A stretch of 64,000 nucleotides of DNA, taken from Mesorhizobium japonicum MAFF 303099. GTDB lineage: Bacteria > Pseudomonadota > Alphaproteobacteria > Rhizobiales > Rhizobiaceae. The stretch covers positions 62,001 to 126,000 of the forward strand of contig NC_002679.1 of assembly GCF_000009625.1 (NCBI RefSeq). Direction: 5' to 3'. Positions 1 to 7,906 of the stretch are shown piece after piece (position 1 is the stretch's first letter; each line of letters opens with the position of its first letter). The position numbers were made by a program, and so were the translations under genes. The notes below the pieces were generated by a model. It did no database searches, was not told where the DNA came from, and saw nothing but the letters and a program-made list of their open reading frames with translations.

Positions 1-387
1 TCTTTCGACAAGTGGTACCATAGCAGCTGGGTCGATATGCGATTTGAAATGTTGACTCAGCTATCGGACGATTTCGGTATCCTGTGGGGCGCGAGCACCG
101 GTCAGCGTGCCGAAAAGGTCCGAATCGAGCCGGGTGTGAAAGTCGGCTTTATTTTGCAAAAGCGACCGACAGCATCCACGACGCTTTCTCTCACCATCAG
201 TTCAATTTTGGGCGGGAACCTGACGGAACGACCTTGCACAGCTGACTATGGCGCCATCGGCGGTGTGCAGATGGTGAATTGCCGGCTGGCCGCGTCGCAA
301 CTGCGGCCCTCGGACAGTTTGAAATATCTGACAAACCTCGAGCCAAGCCGATGGAAATTCGACCTTCGGTTCAGGGGTGAATTCTAG
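1..387 (+). CDS. C-terminal part of an unknown protein (start lies outside the window)
   Basis: The frame is open from base 1 to the TAG at 385-387, giving at least 128 residues, so the gene starts upstream of the window. I recognise no domain. The visible part has alternating polar and hydrophobic stretches, two cysteines, and a C-terminus ending in an aromatic residue (GEF), which is compatible with, but does not prove, an exported or outer-membrane protein. It is followed after about 60 bases by the broken subtilase gene on the same strand, so the two may once have formed an operon. Confidence concerns the reading frame being a real gene. Confidence 0.45.
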   Translation, partial: SFDKWYHSSWVDMRFEMLTQLSDDFGILWGASTGQRAEKVRIEPGVKVGFILQKRPTASTTLSLTISSILGGNLTERPCTADYGAIGGVQMVNCRLAASQLRPSDSLKYLTNLEPSRWKFDLRFRGEF

Positions 388-449
388 CGATGGTGCAAGG
401 AAGGCCGTAGATTTCGTTGATGAAGAACAATCAGATAGGGAAGTTTATT

Positions 450-1376
450 ATGCACAAAACACAATTGTTCCCGACCGGTTTCGTTGCCGGTCTTGTAGCG
501 TGCCTGTTGGCGGCCCCCGGTTTCGCGGATGATCTCGATGCCGGCGTCAGCGGCAAAGGAACGACCGTTACTCCAGCCGCGGAAAGCAGTAGCTCGGGCT
601 GTCCACAAAATGCCGACGGCACATTCTGCTGGATGAGCCCGGATATTGGTGAAGCATGGACATCAGGCTTTATCGGTTCCGGCGTATCGATAAATGTCAT
701 AGATGACTTCAAGGAACAGCCATTTGATGCAGACCTCGGTCGCGGTAGGCAGACGCAGCGACATGGAGATTGGGTCGCTGAAATTGCCGGCATGGTCGCC
801 CCTGGCGCAAACATATTCAAGTATGACTATCTCGAGGGGTCTTCGATCGGGCTGCAGGACGGCCTCAATATCATCAATGCGAGCTACCGCATTATATAGC
901 CACTGAGCCAGCATCCGCGCGAGCAGGCGATCGTCGATGCCGCCTGGGCGGGCACTGCCATCGTCACAAAGAGTGCCGACAACCGCAGCAACGAGGTAGG
1001 TAGGCCGCACGAAGGGGATTTCGATGAGCTAACCCTCGGGCTGATCGGGGCGCCATCGGCAATCTTTGTGGGTGCGCTCGACCATAATGGCACTCCCGGG
1101 AACAAGACACGGCTGGCCCGATACTCCAATTATCCCGGCTCAAATCCCGAAGTGCGGAACCAGTTCCTCACGGTGGGGGTCGAGAGTGACAAGACTGGGC
1201 TAACCGGCACGTCTTTTGCGGCGCCTGTAGTTGCAGGTTATGCCGCCATCCTTGGCAGCAAGTTCACGTCCGCAACTCCGACACAGATCACCAATCAGCT
1301 GCTGGATACAGCCAGGACCGACACGCTCGTCAACTATGATCCGGCGACTTATGGACGCGGGGAGGCCAGCCTTTAG
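450..1376 (+). pseudogene. S8 (subtilisin-like) serine peptidase interrupted by an in-frame amber codon
   Basis: The frame begins with a signal peptide (MHKTQLF...AAPGFA), and an AGGGAAG ribosome site lies 6 bases before the ATG at 450. The catalytic Asp lies in VSINVIDDF, the His in RHGDWVAEIAG and the Ser in GTSFAAPVVAG, with an Asn region (SADN) between them. A TAG at 897-899 stops translation just after the INASYR strand. The same frame stays open from 900 to 1376 and carries the rest of the fold, so no frameshift is needed. Without suppression the product would be about 149 residues and lack the catalytic Ser. It was probably an exported peptidase; the length without the stop, about 308 residues, fits a small S8 domain. 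Confidence 0.8.
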
Positions 1377-1568
1377 AGGGCACTGGCACCCGTTTCGATC
1401 AGGTAGACGAACAGTTCGATCGAGCAGCTGAATTTCTGGGAGGCGTTCAGAGCCACAAAATCACCTCCCAGAATTCGCCTCAGCAACTGTGCGGTTCCCG
1501 CGGATCCAATCGCAAACAAGGGGCCATTTCTGGCGACGTATCTGTTGCCGGCAAACAAGGCCGTATAG

Positions 1569-2397
1569 AGGTTCCGTTGCAAATTTTCATACCGGCACAG
1601 AAACTGAGGGGGCGGCAAGAGCTTCACGCTGCGGCGATGATTTCAAACTGTTCAGCAATCGACGGATTTGGATTGTAGGCGTACCTCGCCTGCCGTTTGC
1701 GCATCATGTGGATCATCTCGACTCCAGCCAGTGTTGCAGTCGCGCTTGCGAATGACTTGAAACCGAGCATCGGCCGCACCCGGCGCTTGATACGCCGATG
1801 GTCCTGCTCGATGCGGTTGTTGAGATATCGGCTCTGGCGGATGCCAATCCGTTTGGGAGCGCGCCGGGAGGGACGGCGCAGTCGGTTTTCGGCATCGCAC
1901 GAGACGAGCGCCTCGCGGTTGGTCTGGCTGCCGTCGATGACCACACGCGCGGGCCGCCCATGGCGTTCAAGCGCTTTTCGGAAAAACCGTTTGGCCGCCA
2001 GCAGGTCCCGGTGTTCGCTGAACCAGAACTCGACGGTGTCGCCGGCGCTGTCGATCGCGCGATAGAGATACATCCACTTTCCGCGAACCTTGATATAGGT
2101 CTCCTCGACATGCCATTTTCTGGTCACCGCGCGCTTGCGTCGATTGAAACGCTCCAGCAGCCGAGGCGAGAAGTGAACGACCCAGCGGTGGATCGTCGAA
2201 TGGTCGACGCCGATGCCACGCTCCGCCATCATTTCCTTCAGGTCGCGCAGGCTCAGGCCATAGGCCAGATACCAGCGCACGCACAGCAGGATTACGGACT
2301 GGTCGAAATGGCGGCCCTTGAACATGAACAACTCTCCGGCAAAATGCCGGTCACCTATGACACGCCGGCCGTAAGCGAAAAGTTTGCAACGGAACCC
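1569..2397 (-). mobile_element. IS6-family insertion sequence, about 829 bp
   Basis: The ends carry a matching inverted repeat: GGTTCCGTTGCAAA at 1570-1583 and its complement within 2383-2397, with TTTTC following after one mismatch on both sides. The size and single transposase gene are normal for IS6. The flanks (bases before 1568 and after 2397) do not show the 8-bp direct repeat usually made by this family, so the element probably arrived by cointegrate or recombination, or the flanks have since changed. Confidence 0.85.
1624..2325 (-). CDS. IS6-family transposase with altered first catalytic residue
   Basis: A product of 233 residues starting at MFKGRHFDQS has the IS6 layout: an N-terminal helix-turn-helix (SLRDLKEMMAERGIGVDHSTIHRW) followed by an RNase-H-fold DDE domain. 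The second Asp (VVIDGSQTN) and the Glu (NNRIEQDHRR) are present. The first position, normally Asp in a WHVDETYIKV-type motif, reads WHVEETYIKV, because the codon is GAG. The change is conservative but hits a metal ligand, so activity is doubtful. I chose the internal ATG at 2325 because the extra 39 N-terminal residues of the longer frame run through the terminal repeat. A related relic lies near 46.1 kb. Confidence 0.9.
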   Translation of the reverse strand: MFKGRHFDQSVILLCVRWYLAYGLSLRDLKEMMAERGIGVDHSTIHRWVVHFSPRLLERFNRRKRAVTRKWHVEETYIKVRGKWMYLYRAIDSAGDTVEFWFSEHRDLLAAKRFFRKALERHGRPARVVIDGSQTNREALVSCDAENRLRRPSRRAPKRIGIRQSRYLNNRIEQDHRRIKRRVRPMLGFKSFASATATLAGVEMIHMMRKRQARYAYNPNPSIAEQFEIIAAA

Positions 2398-2435
2398 ATC
2401 TCGCCAGCCGGCGGGAAGCATTAGGATCCGCCAAA

Positions 2436-2511
2436 GAAGCAAGATGGACTCTAACCAGAGTTTAGCGGCCGAGAGCCGCCTTAAACAGACCGGGCCGGTT
2501 CATCTTGCTTC
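2436..2511. repeat. Nested palindromic element
   Basis: Outer arms GAAGCAAGATG (2436-2446) and CATCTTGCTTC (2501-2511) are perfect inverted repeats and extend with one mismatch (GGAC/GTTC). Inside lies a stem GCGGC-CGAGA-GCCGC (2465-2479) that extends on both sides to GTTTA...TTAAAC. It could be a degenerate mobile-element end, a REP-like unit or part of a transcript. I do not recognise a named family. Confidence 0.4.
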
Positions 2512-2700
2512 AACCACATCATCCGAGGTGCATAGTTTTGGGAGCCCGGATTCTCGCTTGTCGTTTCACTCATTATGCTTCATCAAAGGGCACTTTGCTG
2601 AGCGATGCCTTTCGCGAGACGCGGCCATGTTCTTTCGTTGGAAACTCACTCACCAGCGGCGTTGGATGCGCTGAGGATGTCTTGGGGAGAGTGACGACGC

Positions 2701-2973
2701 TTGCAGATCTTCGACAGGATTGACTCGCTGATTGACGCAGAAGATTTCGGGGCCGCGATCGAAGAGACGCGCGTCCTGCTGCTTCAATTCGAACAAAGGT
2801 CTGATGCGCTCACACATGCGATCGACGACTTTCTGCTCGATCTGATGACGCTGGCGTTCATTGGTGAATGTTACGGACGCGGCTTTGAACTTTTGGCGCG
2901 AACGCTTGCCCGTAGAAGACTGGCAAAGGTCAGGCTTCTGTCGGGAGGGGTCGACTCAGCCAGGGCGAAATGA
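2701..2973 (+). CDS. Possible small protein, 90 residues, unknown
   Basis: The frame would start with TTG at 2701 and is preceded by GGGGAGAG (spacing about 13). The predicted product is acidic and helical at the N-terminus (repeated leucines in ETRVLLLQFEQ and HAIDDFLLDLMTLAF) and basic at the C-terminus. I recognise no family. The amphipathic pattern argues for coding, while the rare start codon and decayed surroundings argue against. It may be a remnant of a longer gene. It converges on the sRNA gene encoded on the opposite strand at 3045-3154. Confidence 0.3.
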   Translation: MQIFDRIDSLIDAEDFGAAIEETRVLLLQFEQRSDALTHAIDDFLLDLMTLAFIGECYGRGFELLARTLARRRLAKVRLLSGGVDSARAK

Positions 2974-3044
2974 CCCCAAAAGCCTGATGGCTGAAGCGGC
3001 GGTCGCCCGGCGTTGCGCACAGTGACGAAGGTAATGGTACCGCC

Positions 3045-3154
3045 AAAAAACAGGGCCATCGGAAAACCGAAGCCCTTTAGGTGTGAAGGTCAAAACCTTC
3101 GGAGGGGAACAGCTGATACGATGGAATGGGAGGAAACCATCGCGTGCATCAGCT
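3045..3154 (-). ncRNA. AbcR-like (alpha-r15-type) trans-acting small RNA, copy 1
   Basis: Read on the minus strand, the transcript folds into three hairpins. Stem 1 is AGCTGAT...CGATGG closing on CCATCG...ATCAGCT, with the loop TTTCCTCCCATT, an anti-Shine-Dalgarno sequence. A single-stranded GTTCCCCTCC follows. Stem 2 is GAAGGT-TTTG-ACCTTC. Stem 3 is AGGGC...GCCCT and ends in a run of six Ts (3050-3045), a Rho-independent terminator. A second copy at 27770-27870 has the same loop, linker and stem 2 but a different stem-1 sequence that still pairs. AbcR RNAs of Rhizobiales repress ABC-transporter mRNAs by pairing with the ribosome site; the family assignment is inference from memory of these motifs. 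Confidence 0.7.
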
Positions 3155-3160
3155 GCAGGC

Positions 3161-3189
3161 TTAATGGCTAAAAGTTGCGCAATGCGCAA
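3161..3189 (-). promoter_or_regulatory. Sigma-70-type promoter of sRNA copy 1
   Basis: On the minus strand TTGCGC (3189-3184) and CATTAA (3166-3161) are separated by exactly 17 bases. The expected start, about 7 bases further, is A3154, the first base of stem 1. Confidence 0.55.
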
Positions 3190-3711
3190 ACACATTTTGT
3201 GCAGTGCAGCTATGCAAGAACGGAGAGGCTCCCTCCTTCCCCCAAATTTTCGCCTGGAATGTTCGTGCTGGTCCCCTGTGTGCGTGCCCGGTGCAATGCG
3301 GAGGTTACCTGAAAAGCGTGATCCCGGCAGGGAGGCTTTGCCTCGTGCCGCTCGCAAGATTTGTCTACATAGGCGCTCGTCCAGCTCTAACAACAGGGTG
3401 AACCATCATCGCTCGATCGGCTTTTTCGATCTCGAATATTTCGGTCATCGCTTGAGTTGTCGCTACAGCACTATCCGGATGCGGACCGGCGCGGATAACG
3501 AGATCGAGCTCCGCATGACCGTGACGCCGCTTGGAGCCGTCTCCCCGCCTCGACACGCCTCTCGACGATCTCGAGGTGAGGGGAGCGCTTGCGGTCGTCA
3601 GCGCCGAGGTGGAGGCAGCGCTAGCGACCGACATCGGTCGCAGCGACGAAGCCAAGATCACTTGAACGTAGGGCGACTCCGATCGGGCAGATGAGGGGAT
3701 CGTGTTGCCCA
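3190..3711. other. Stretch without a supported gene
   Basis: Several open frames overlap here on both strands (for example 3365-3784 minus), but none has a good ribosome site or a recognisable domain, and their composition is Ser/Arg-rich as in shadow frames of GC-rich DNA. Probably decayed DNA. Confidence 0.4.
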
Positions 3712-4059
3712 TCAATGCACTGCCGGCTTGGACAAGGGCAGCTCCCTGAGGATCTTGTTGATGATCTTGCGGAGCTGCCGCCAAGTGGAGAGGTTTCGTT
3801 CGTCCACCCGCTCCTCAATGGCCGTCAGCGTCCAACCGACGCAGGCAATATCGTCCACCGCCATATAGGTATCAGACCGCTTGATGCAGGCCGCGATGCG
3901 CGGGCGGGCATCGCCACTATCCTTCGGGATGCTGGCAACCAGGGTTTGCGCTTCTTGATAGGCGAGCGCGATACGCTGCCGATCCTCGGGACCGCTTTCC
4001 AGGATCATGCGGCAAGTCCACGCGAGGGTGTTCGATATTTCCTCGGATTCATCCCTCAT
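3712..4059 (-). CDS. Conserved-looking hypothetical protein, 115 residues
   Basis: From the ATG at 4059 (MRDESEEISNTLAW) the product is a soluble, mostly helical protein with balanced charge and a clear end (PLSKPAVH). The longer frame up to 4170 has a low-complexity N-terminus, so I prefer the internal start, although its ribosome site is weak. I recognise no domain. The next genes upstream on this strand are also small accessory genes (WGR protein at 4548). Function unknown. Confidence 0.45.
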   Translation of the reverse strand: MRDESEEISNTLAWTCRMILESGPEDRQRIALAYQEAQTLVASIPKDSGDARPRIAACIKRSDTYMAVDDIACVGWTLTAIEERVDERNLSTWRQLRKIINKILRELPLSKPAVH

Positions 4060-4547
4060 TTCGGATCGGATTCCAATGAAAAGTCCCAAAATGTGGAGGA
4101 GGGCAGGGGGCGAGCTCGAACTGCCGGGCCATGCCGCGCCCCATCGCGTTCTTTCCCATGTCTCGATCAAAAGCTCCTCGTTCTACAAGTGGGCCGATTA
4201 CCTGAAGAACGCCGCTCCTGGCAAGGCAGCTGATTTCGGTTAGATGGATCAAAGATGATTGGCAGATTATCGCTATGCAGGTTGCCGGATCCCGGCCATG
4301 AGGTCGACTTGCTTGAGGCGAGCAGCCGGTGTTTCCCCCTTCGAGCGGATTCGCAGGATCTGGTTGGCAGCCATGGTCAAAACCCCGCTCAAACCGCATC
4401 GAACGCCCTGAACTTCGGATCCGCATAGTGGCGGAGCTTGCTGCGTGTCGGTTGTAATCGCGTTCTTCCGACATGATCTCGTCGTCTCGTCGGAGAGGGA
4501 CCGATAACGGCGCCCCCGCAAAGTTCATGCGCGAGCAAGATGCGCCC
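4060..4547. other. Stretch without a supported gene
   Basis: Overlapping frames on both strands (4273-4597 region) show no domain and no convincing ribosome site. Nothing else recognised. Confidence 0.35.
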
Positions 4548-4802
4548 TCAAGCGGCGCCGTTATCGCGATATCCACGTCGGCGCTTCGAGCGTTCAAGTC
4601 GCTTCGACGCGGAATCGGCGTCGTCGCGGCTGTCGAATGTCTCCATCATCGATTGGCCATTCTTGCCGATCCGGCCCCAGTTGCGGATCATGGAGGCACC
4701 GCCAAACAGGGTAGGCTGGATCGCGAGCGTATAGAAGCGACGCATGTTCTGCGCCGGATCGATGCGGCGAAGATGAACCGAGCCTGTCTCCTCTTTCTCC
4801 AT
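4548..4802 (-). CDS. WGR domain protein, 84 residues
   Basis: The product from MEKEETGSVHLRRIDP is almost wholly one WGR domain: the name-giving motif appears as RNWGRIGKNGQ (about residues 40-50), preceded by RRFYTLAIQPTLFGG and followed by the F-D-S-R-D-D-A segment and a basic tail (SKRLERSKRRRGY). Stand-alone WGR proteins of this length are common on rhizobial plasmids and islands. The domain is thought to bind nucleic acid, as in PARP and MolR proteins. An upstream ATG at 4838 would add 12 residues; neither start has a strong ribosome site. No partner gene is evident. Confidence 0.8.
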   Translation of the reverse strand: MEKEETGSVHLRRIDPAQNMRRFYTLAIQPTLFGGASMIRNWGRIGKNGQSMMETFDSRDDADSASKRLERSKRRRGYRDNGAA

Positions 4803-5309
4803 GGCCGGATTCTCGCTTCCTTCGGAAGCGGCGTCCAACGACTTTCATGAATCGGTCCGTCGCCACGGATTCATCATCTTGATGGATCAGTGGCACCAGC
4901 GTCAGCGCTCACGCCCTTACCGCCATTCGCGGATGATGCGTTTCATGATCGCTTTGAACATCTCGCGGTCTTCGCCGCGACAGCGAACGCCGACATGCCC
5001 CATTTCGAGTGTATCCAATCGAAAACCGGGGCTTGAACTCTTGCATTGATACCGGCGTCAGGCTCCCTCCAGACAATAAGCAAGGGTTGCTTAAGTCGCA
5101 TGTGCCGCCGTCAACGCCGAAGCTCGCCGACAGGAGTGGGCTTGTAGGTGCTGCGCTGGCCAGGACACTGCACTCGTCAGCGGCAATTTCGACATGATTG
5201 TCATTGTCGTGTTTTCGGCTTGGCCGATTGCTGATGGCGACTGAGCGCACGGCGTGACAGCAAAAATGACAGGGTAGCCGTTGGCGATCGGTTCGCGTCG
5301 GAGCAGGGC
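4803..5309. other. Stretch without a supported gene
   Basis: Between the WGR gene and the toxin-antitoxin promoter I see only short frames. A minus-strand frame ending near 4917 (about 40 residues, containing MFKAIMKRIIREWR) could be the tail of a decayed gene but has no recognisable family. Confidence 0.3.
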
Positions 5310-5338
5310 TTGCACGGCGCACCATGTGAGGCTATATC
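5310..5338 (+). promoter_or_regulatory. Promoter of the Xre/RES toxin-antitoxin pair
   Basis: TTGCAC (5310-5315), a 17-base spacer and TATATC (5333-5338) make a good housekeeping promoter. The -10 box lies in the gap between the two arms of the palindrome at 5322-5351, so a repressor bound there would block the polymerase. Confidence 0.65.
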
Positions 5339-5351
5339 GTGCCTCACATGG
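5322..5351. promoter_or_regulatory. Palindromic operator of the toxin-antitoxin pair
   Basis: CCATGTGAGGC (5322-5332) and GCCTCACATGG (5341-5351) are perfect 11-bp inverted repeats 8 bases apart, flanking the -10 box. Antitoxins of this class repress their own operon, so the antitoxin or the toxin-antitoxin complex is the likely ligand (inference). Confidence 0.65.
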
Positions 5352-5364
5352 GATGGAGAGTGAT

Positions 5365-5796
5365 ATGCTAGCGTTCGGCAATGTCGCAGACGTGTTGGGG
5401 TTGCCCGTTAAAGAGGTGGCGGCGCGGTCGCCTTTCGGGCTGATCTCGCGGATCGAGGATGGACTTCCCATTGGGGCGCTAGAGCGCGTTGCGCATCTTC
5501 TGGCGCCTGGCGATGCCCAGTTCAAGTACCGGCTGATCCCTAAGGCGACCTATGAGCGGCGCAAGATGGCACATCGCCTCTCCTCGGACGAAGGCACACG
5601 ATTGGCCCGCGTGGCGCGCGTCTGGGGGCTTGCTGTCGATGTCTGGCAGAACGAAGAGGAAGCACGCGATTTCTTGTTTCGGCCGCACCCGATGATTGAG
5701 GACAAGCGACCGATCGACGTCGTTATCCTGAGCGAGTTCGGCGCCGAAATAGCGGTCGATATCCTCGGAAGTCTGAAGTATGGCAGTGCTGCGTGA
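5365..5796 (+). CDS. MbcA/ParS/Xre-type antitoxin
   Basis: The product of about 143 residues starts at MLAFGNVADVLGL; GGAGAG lies 6 bases before this ATG, better placed than for the ATG at 5353. The N-terminal half resembles the Xre-like helix-turn-helix part of the family (VADVLGLPVKEVAARSPFGL). The C-terminal half is the toxin-binding domain, with the typical RLARVARVWGLAVDVWQNEEEARDFLFRPHPMI and a closing IDVVI...GAEIAVDILGSLKYG segment. It should bind and neutralise the RES toxin encoded next, which it overlaps by 4 bases, and repress the operon through the palindrome upstream. Family assignment is strong, DNA-binding mode inferred. Confidence 0.88.
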   Translation: MLAFGNVADVLGLPVKEVAARSPFGLISRIEDGLPIGALERVAHLLAPGDAQFKYRLIPKATYERRKMAHRLSSDEGTRLARVARVWGLAVDVWQNEEEARDFLFRPHPMIEDKRPIDVVILSEFGAEIAVDILGSLKYGSAA

Positions 5797-6275
5797 CGGC
5801 GCAGACTCTTGATCGCACGCTATCGTCCTTTCGCATCGGCGATCCGGCCGGCACCTACCCGATCTTCGATGCGACCGGCTCGACAATTGCGCCAGGGCGA
5901 TGGAATACGCCTGGAAGTCCTGTCATCTACACCAGCGAGCACTATTCGACGGCCCTGTTGGAAAAGCTGGCGCATGGCAGCGGCCGACTGCCGCCCAACC
6001 AGCACTACATCGAAATCTCAATCCCGCGCGGACTGAGCTACGAGGTCTTTTCCCAGCCGTCACTGCCCGGCTGGGACACGATGCCGCCGACGGTGAGCAA
6101 GGGATTTGGCGAGGCTTGGTGTTCAGAACGGCGCAGCGTCATCCTGCTGGTGCCGAGTGTCGTGGCGCGTCTCGATTGCAATGTGCTGATCAATCCAGCG
6201 CATCCGGAGTTTTCAAGGATCCAGACAAGTCTGCACCAGCCCGTCTACTGGGACCGGCGGCTGTTTGGGGCGTAA
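5793..6275 (+). CDS. RES domain toxin
   Basis: It starts at GTG 5793, overlapping the antitoxin stop (GTGA), and gives 160 residues, the normal RES length. The domain motifs are visible: a conserved Arg in SFRIGD, GRWNTPGSPVIYTSEHYSTALLE with the Tyr/Thr/Ser block that names the fold, and a late Ser/Gly-rich segment VSKGFGEAWCSERRSVILLVPSVV. Characterised RES toxins degrade or modify NAD+. In this window the gene lies about 15 kb from a complete NAD synthesis operon. The pair is probably a stabilising or stress module of the island. Nothing in the frame looks broken. Confidence 0.9.
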   Translation: MTAQTLDRTLSSFRIGDPAGTYPIFDATGSTIAPGRWNTPGSPVIYTSEHYSTALLEKLAHGSGRLPPNQHYIEISIPRGLSYEVFSQPSLPGWDTMPPTVSKGFGEAWCSERRSVILLVPSVVARLDCNVLINPAHPEFSRIQTSLHQPVYWDRRLFGA

Positions 6276-6347
6276 GGGGGAGATTGGGTTCTCTGATCGC
6301 GGCTGGCAGGTGGAACCCTATCTTCTCTGGAGGTCCGCGCTATGCGA

Positions 6348-6524
6348 TTACAGAGGGAGCGAGTGAGGCCGCGGTGCAACCGGCGCTCTGCTGAGCGGCC
6401 CGAGACGGGCAGCTGCGGGTCGATAGTATCCGGGCACGTCCTCGACCAACTTCTTGGTACAGCGGTAGACGACATAGGCCAGAGTGCCGATGACGAGCAG
6501 ACAGAATATGGTTGCAGGCTGCAT
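6348..6524 (-). CDS. Small single-pass membrane protein, 58 residues
   Basis: The ATG at 6524 is preceded by GAGGGGAAGCC. The product has one strong hydrophobic segment at residues 5-18 (ATIFCLLVIGTLAYVV), then a Cys, Lys pair and a Pro/Arg-rich tail. It resembles many unnamed rhizobial mini-membrane proteins. Function unknown. The neighbouring small gene at 6582-6794 lies upstream on the same strand, 57 bases away, and may be cotranscribed. Confidence 0.45.
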   Translation of the reverse strand: MQPATIFCLLVIGTLAYVVYRCTKKLVEDVPGYYRPAAARLGPLSRAPVAPRPHSLPL

Positions 6525-6581
6525 TTGGCTTCCCCTCCGACCCAGTCGCACCAGGGCAGATTGAGAGCGGCGAAGCTTCCG

Positions 6582-6794
6582 CTAACGCGCGCCTTTCTCC
6601 GATATTCTGGCGATGCATTCCTCCAGGCATTCGAGGCGGAACTTCGCATTGCGGAGTTCATGTCCGGCTTCGAAACGTCGATGGCGCCCTTGTGGTGTGG
6701 TCGCCATGAGGTCGCGCTCCAGTTCCGCAATGCGCGCACGCACCTGCCGAGCGTCGTCCTGACGCAACGCCTTGATCCAATCCCGCCCGCGCAT
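6582..6794 (-). CDS. Small charged helical protein, 70 residues
   Basis: The ATG at 6794 has AGGAAG at a spacing of 5 bases. The product (MRGRDWIKALRQDDARQ...) is rich in Arg, Glu and Ala with heptad-like spacing in VRARIAELERDLMATT and RNAKFRLECLEECIARI, so one or two amphipathic helices or a short coiled coil are likely. Two cysteines lie close together near the C-terminus. I recognise no family. Confidence 0.5.
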   Translation of the reverse strand: MRGRDWIKALRQDDARQVRARIAELERDLMATTPQGRHRRFEAGHELRNAKFRLECLEECIARISEKGAR

Positions 6795-7174
6795 CAATCT
6801 TCCTGCCAGCACCCACCCAAAAAAGCCATGCGGGTTTATCCATCGAGACCCTAATTTCCGGCAAGCCGAAACGCTCGTAATTTAACTTTGGCTATTTTAG
6901 CGAAGACAAAGAGGTTCTTGGGAAAAGGGCGGCGGCGCTTGGGACGACGAACGAAGTGATATCAGAAGGACGTCCGTCCTATCTGCCATCTTCGGCTCTG
7001 ATGTCCGCGCAATCTGTTTGAGGAGCGATGCAACGGCTTTGGGCATCCCGCGGACAAGCGAAGTAGCGCCGATCAAGCGCAGTTGCGATGTAGGCATCGG
7101 GAGCGGGGTTGGTGTGTGGATAGTCAGCCCTGGCCTATTGTCCATTGAGCCAACCGGCGCGCATTTTCGCAGCC
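6795..7174. other. Stretch without a supported gene
   Basis: No domain or convincing start was found on either strand between the small genes and the frame at 7175. Confidence 0.35.
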
Positions 7175-7561
7175 ATGGTGGCGGAGCATGTTGAATTGGC
7201 GCTGTTTGAGCAGTCACTCGGCAATATCGAAGGCCTGCATCGACCGTTCTGTGATCGTGTGGCTGACGCTGCCGAGAAAACCGCCGGCTCGGTTCTTTTC
7301 GATGTCCGTGTCGACGGCGATATCTGCGTTCAGCGCATGGCTGCGATTGGATATGGCGTCACCGGCACGGCAATAATCGTAATGGAGAAGAATGGACAAC
7401 TTAGATGCGCATCGGTAAACGGCGACACCGCTCTTTTGGTGGCAGAGTTGGCTGCCTGGGATGCGTCTCCGCTGCGTGAGCGAGCGAAGATTGACCCCTG
7501 CGGAACGGCCATCATCCTGCTAGCGAAGCTTCGAAGCTCAGGTCACTTCGCCGTTCTCTAA
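7175..7561 (+). CDS. Hypothetical protein, 128 residues
   Basis: From the ATG at 7175 (MVAEHVELALFEQ) the product has a regular alternation of hydrophobic and polar residues and predicted alpha/beta character (SVLFDVRVDGDICV, TGTAIIVMEKNGQL, GTAIILLAKL). The frame also runs upstream to a TTG at 7145. No ribosome site is clear and I recognise no family, but the pattern is more protein-like than a shadow frame. Confidence 0.35.
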   Translation: MVAEHVELALFEQSLGNIEGLHRPFCDRVADAAEKTAGSVLFDVRVDGDICVQRMAAIGYGVTGTAIIVMEKNGQLRCASVNGDTALLVAELAAWDASPLRERAKIDPCGTAIILLAKLRSSGHFAVL

Positions 7562-7906
7562 CCGGCTAAGCGCCGCTTCCTACCTTGCGGGCAAAGCAGC
7601 GGCGAGACAATGTCCGGGTGCAAGTGTGCCTGGCGTCCAACTCGTCAATTTCACCGGCTATCGAAAACACTCTAAGCAGATGGCGCGGCGGCGATGAGGC
7701 AGCAGGCGCGCGAACGGCCGCCAGCAGCAGCCTCTCGGCAGTGAGACCCGGCTTCGTCGCCGTCCTCAAACTGCTCACGGTGAACGCGGGCGCGACTGGC
7801 TCCGGCGGGATCGATCCGAACCACCCTGGCATCACCTTCGGCCCCCGCGACCCGGGCTTGCTGCTCGCAGAGCAGCATCGGTCTTCGGTGCGTGAGTAGT
7901 CGGGCT
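7562..7906. other. Stretch without a supported gene
   Basis: Frames on both strands are Ala/Arg-rich shadows without recognisable motifs. Confidence 0.35.

Noticed and set aside
5793..6394. Alternative frame 5900-6394 inside the RES gene
   Set aside because: Overlaps the RES gene out of frame and has no motif.
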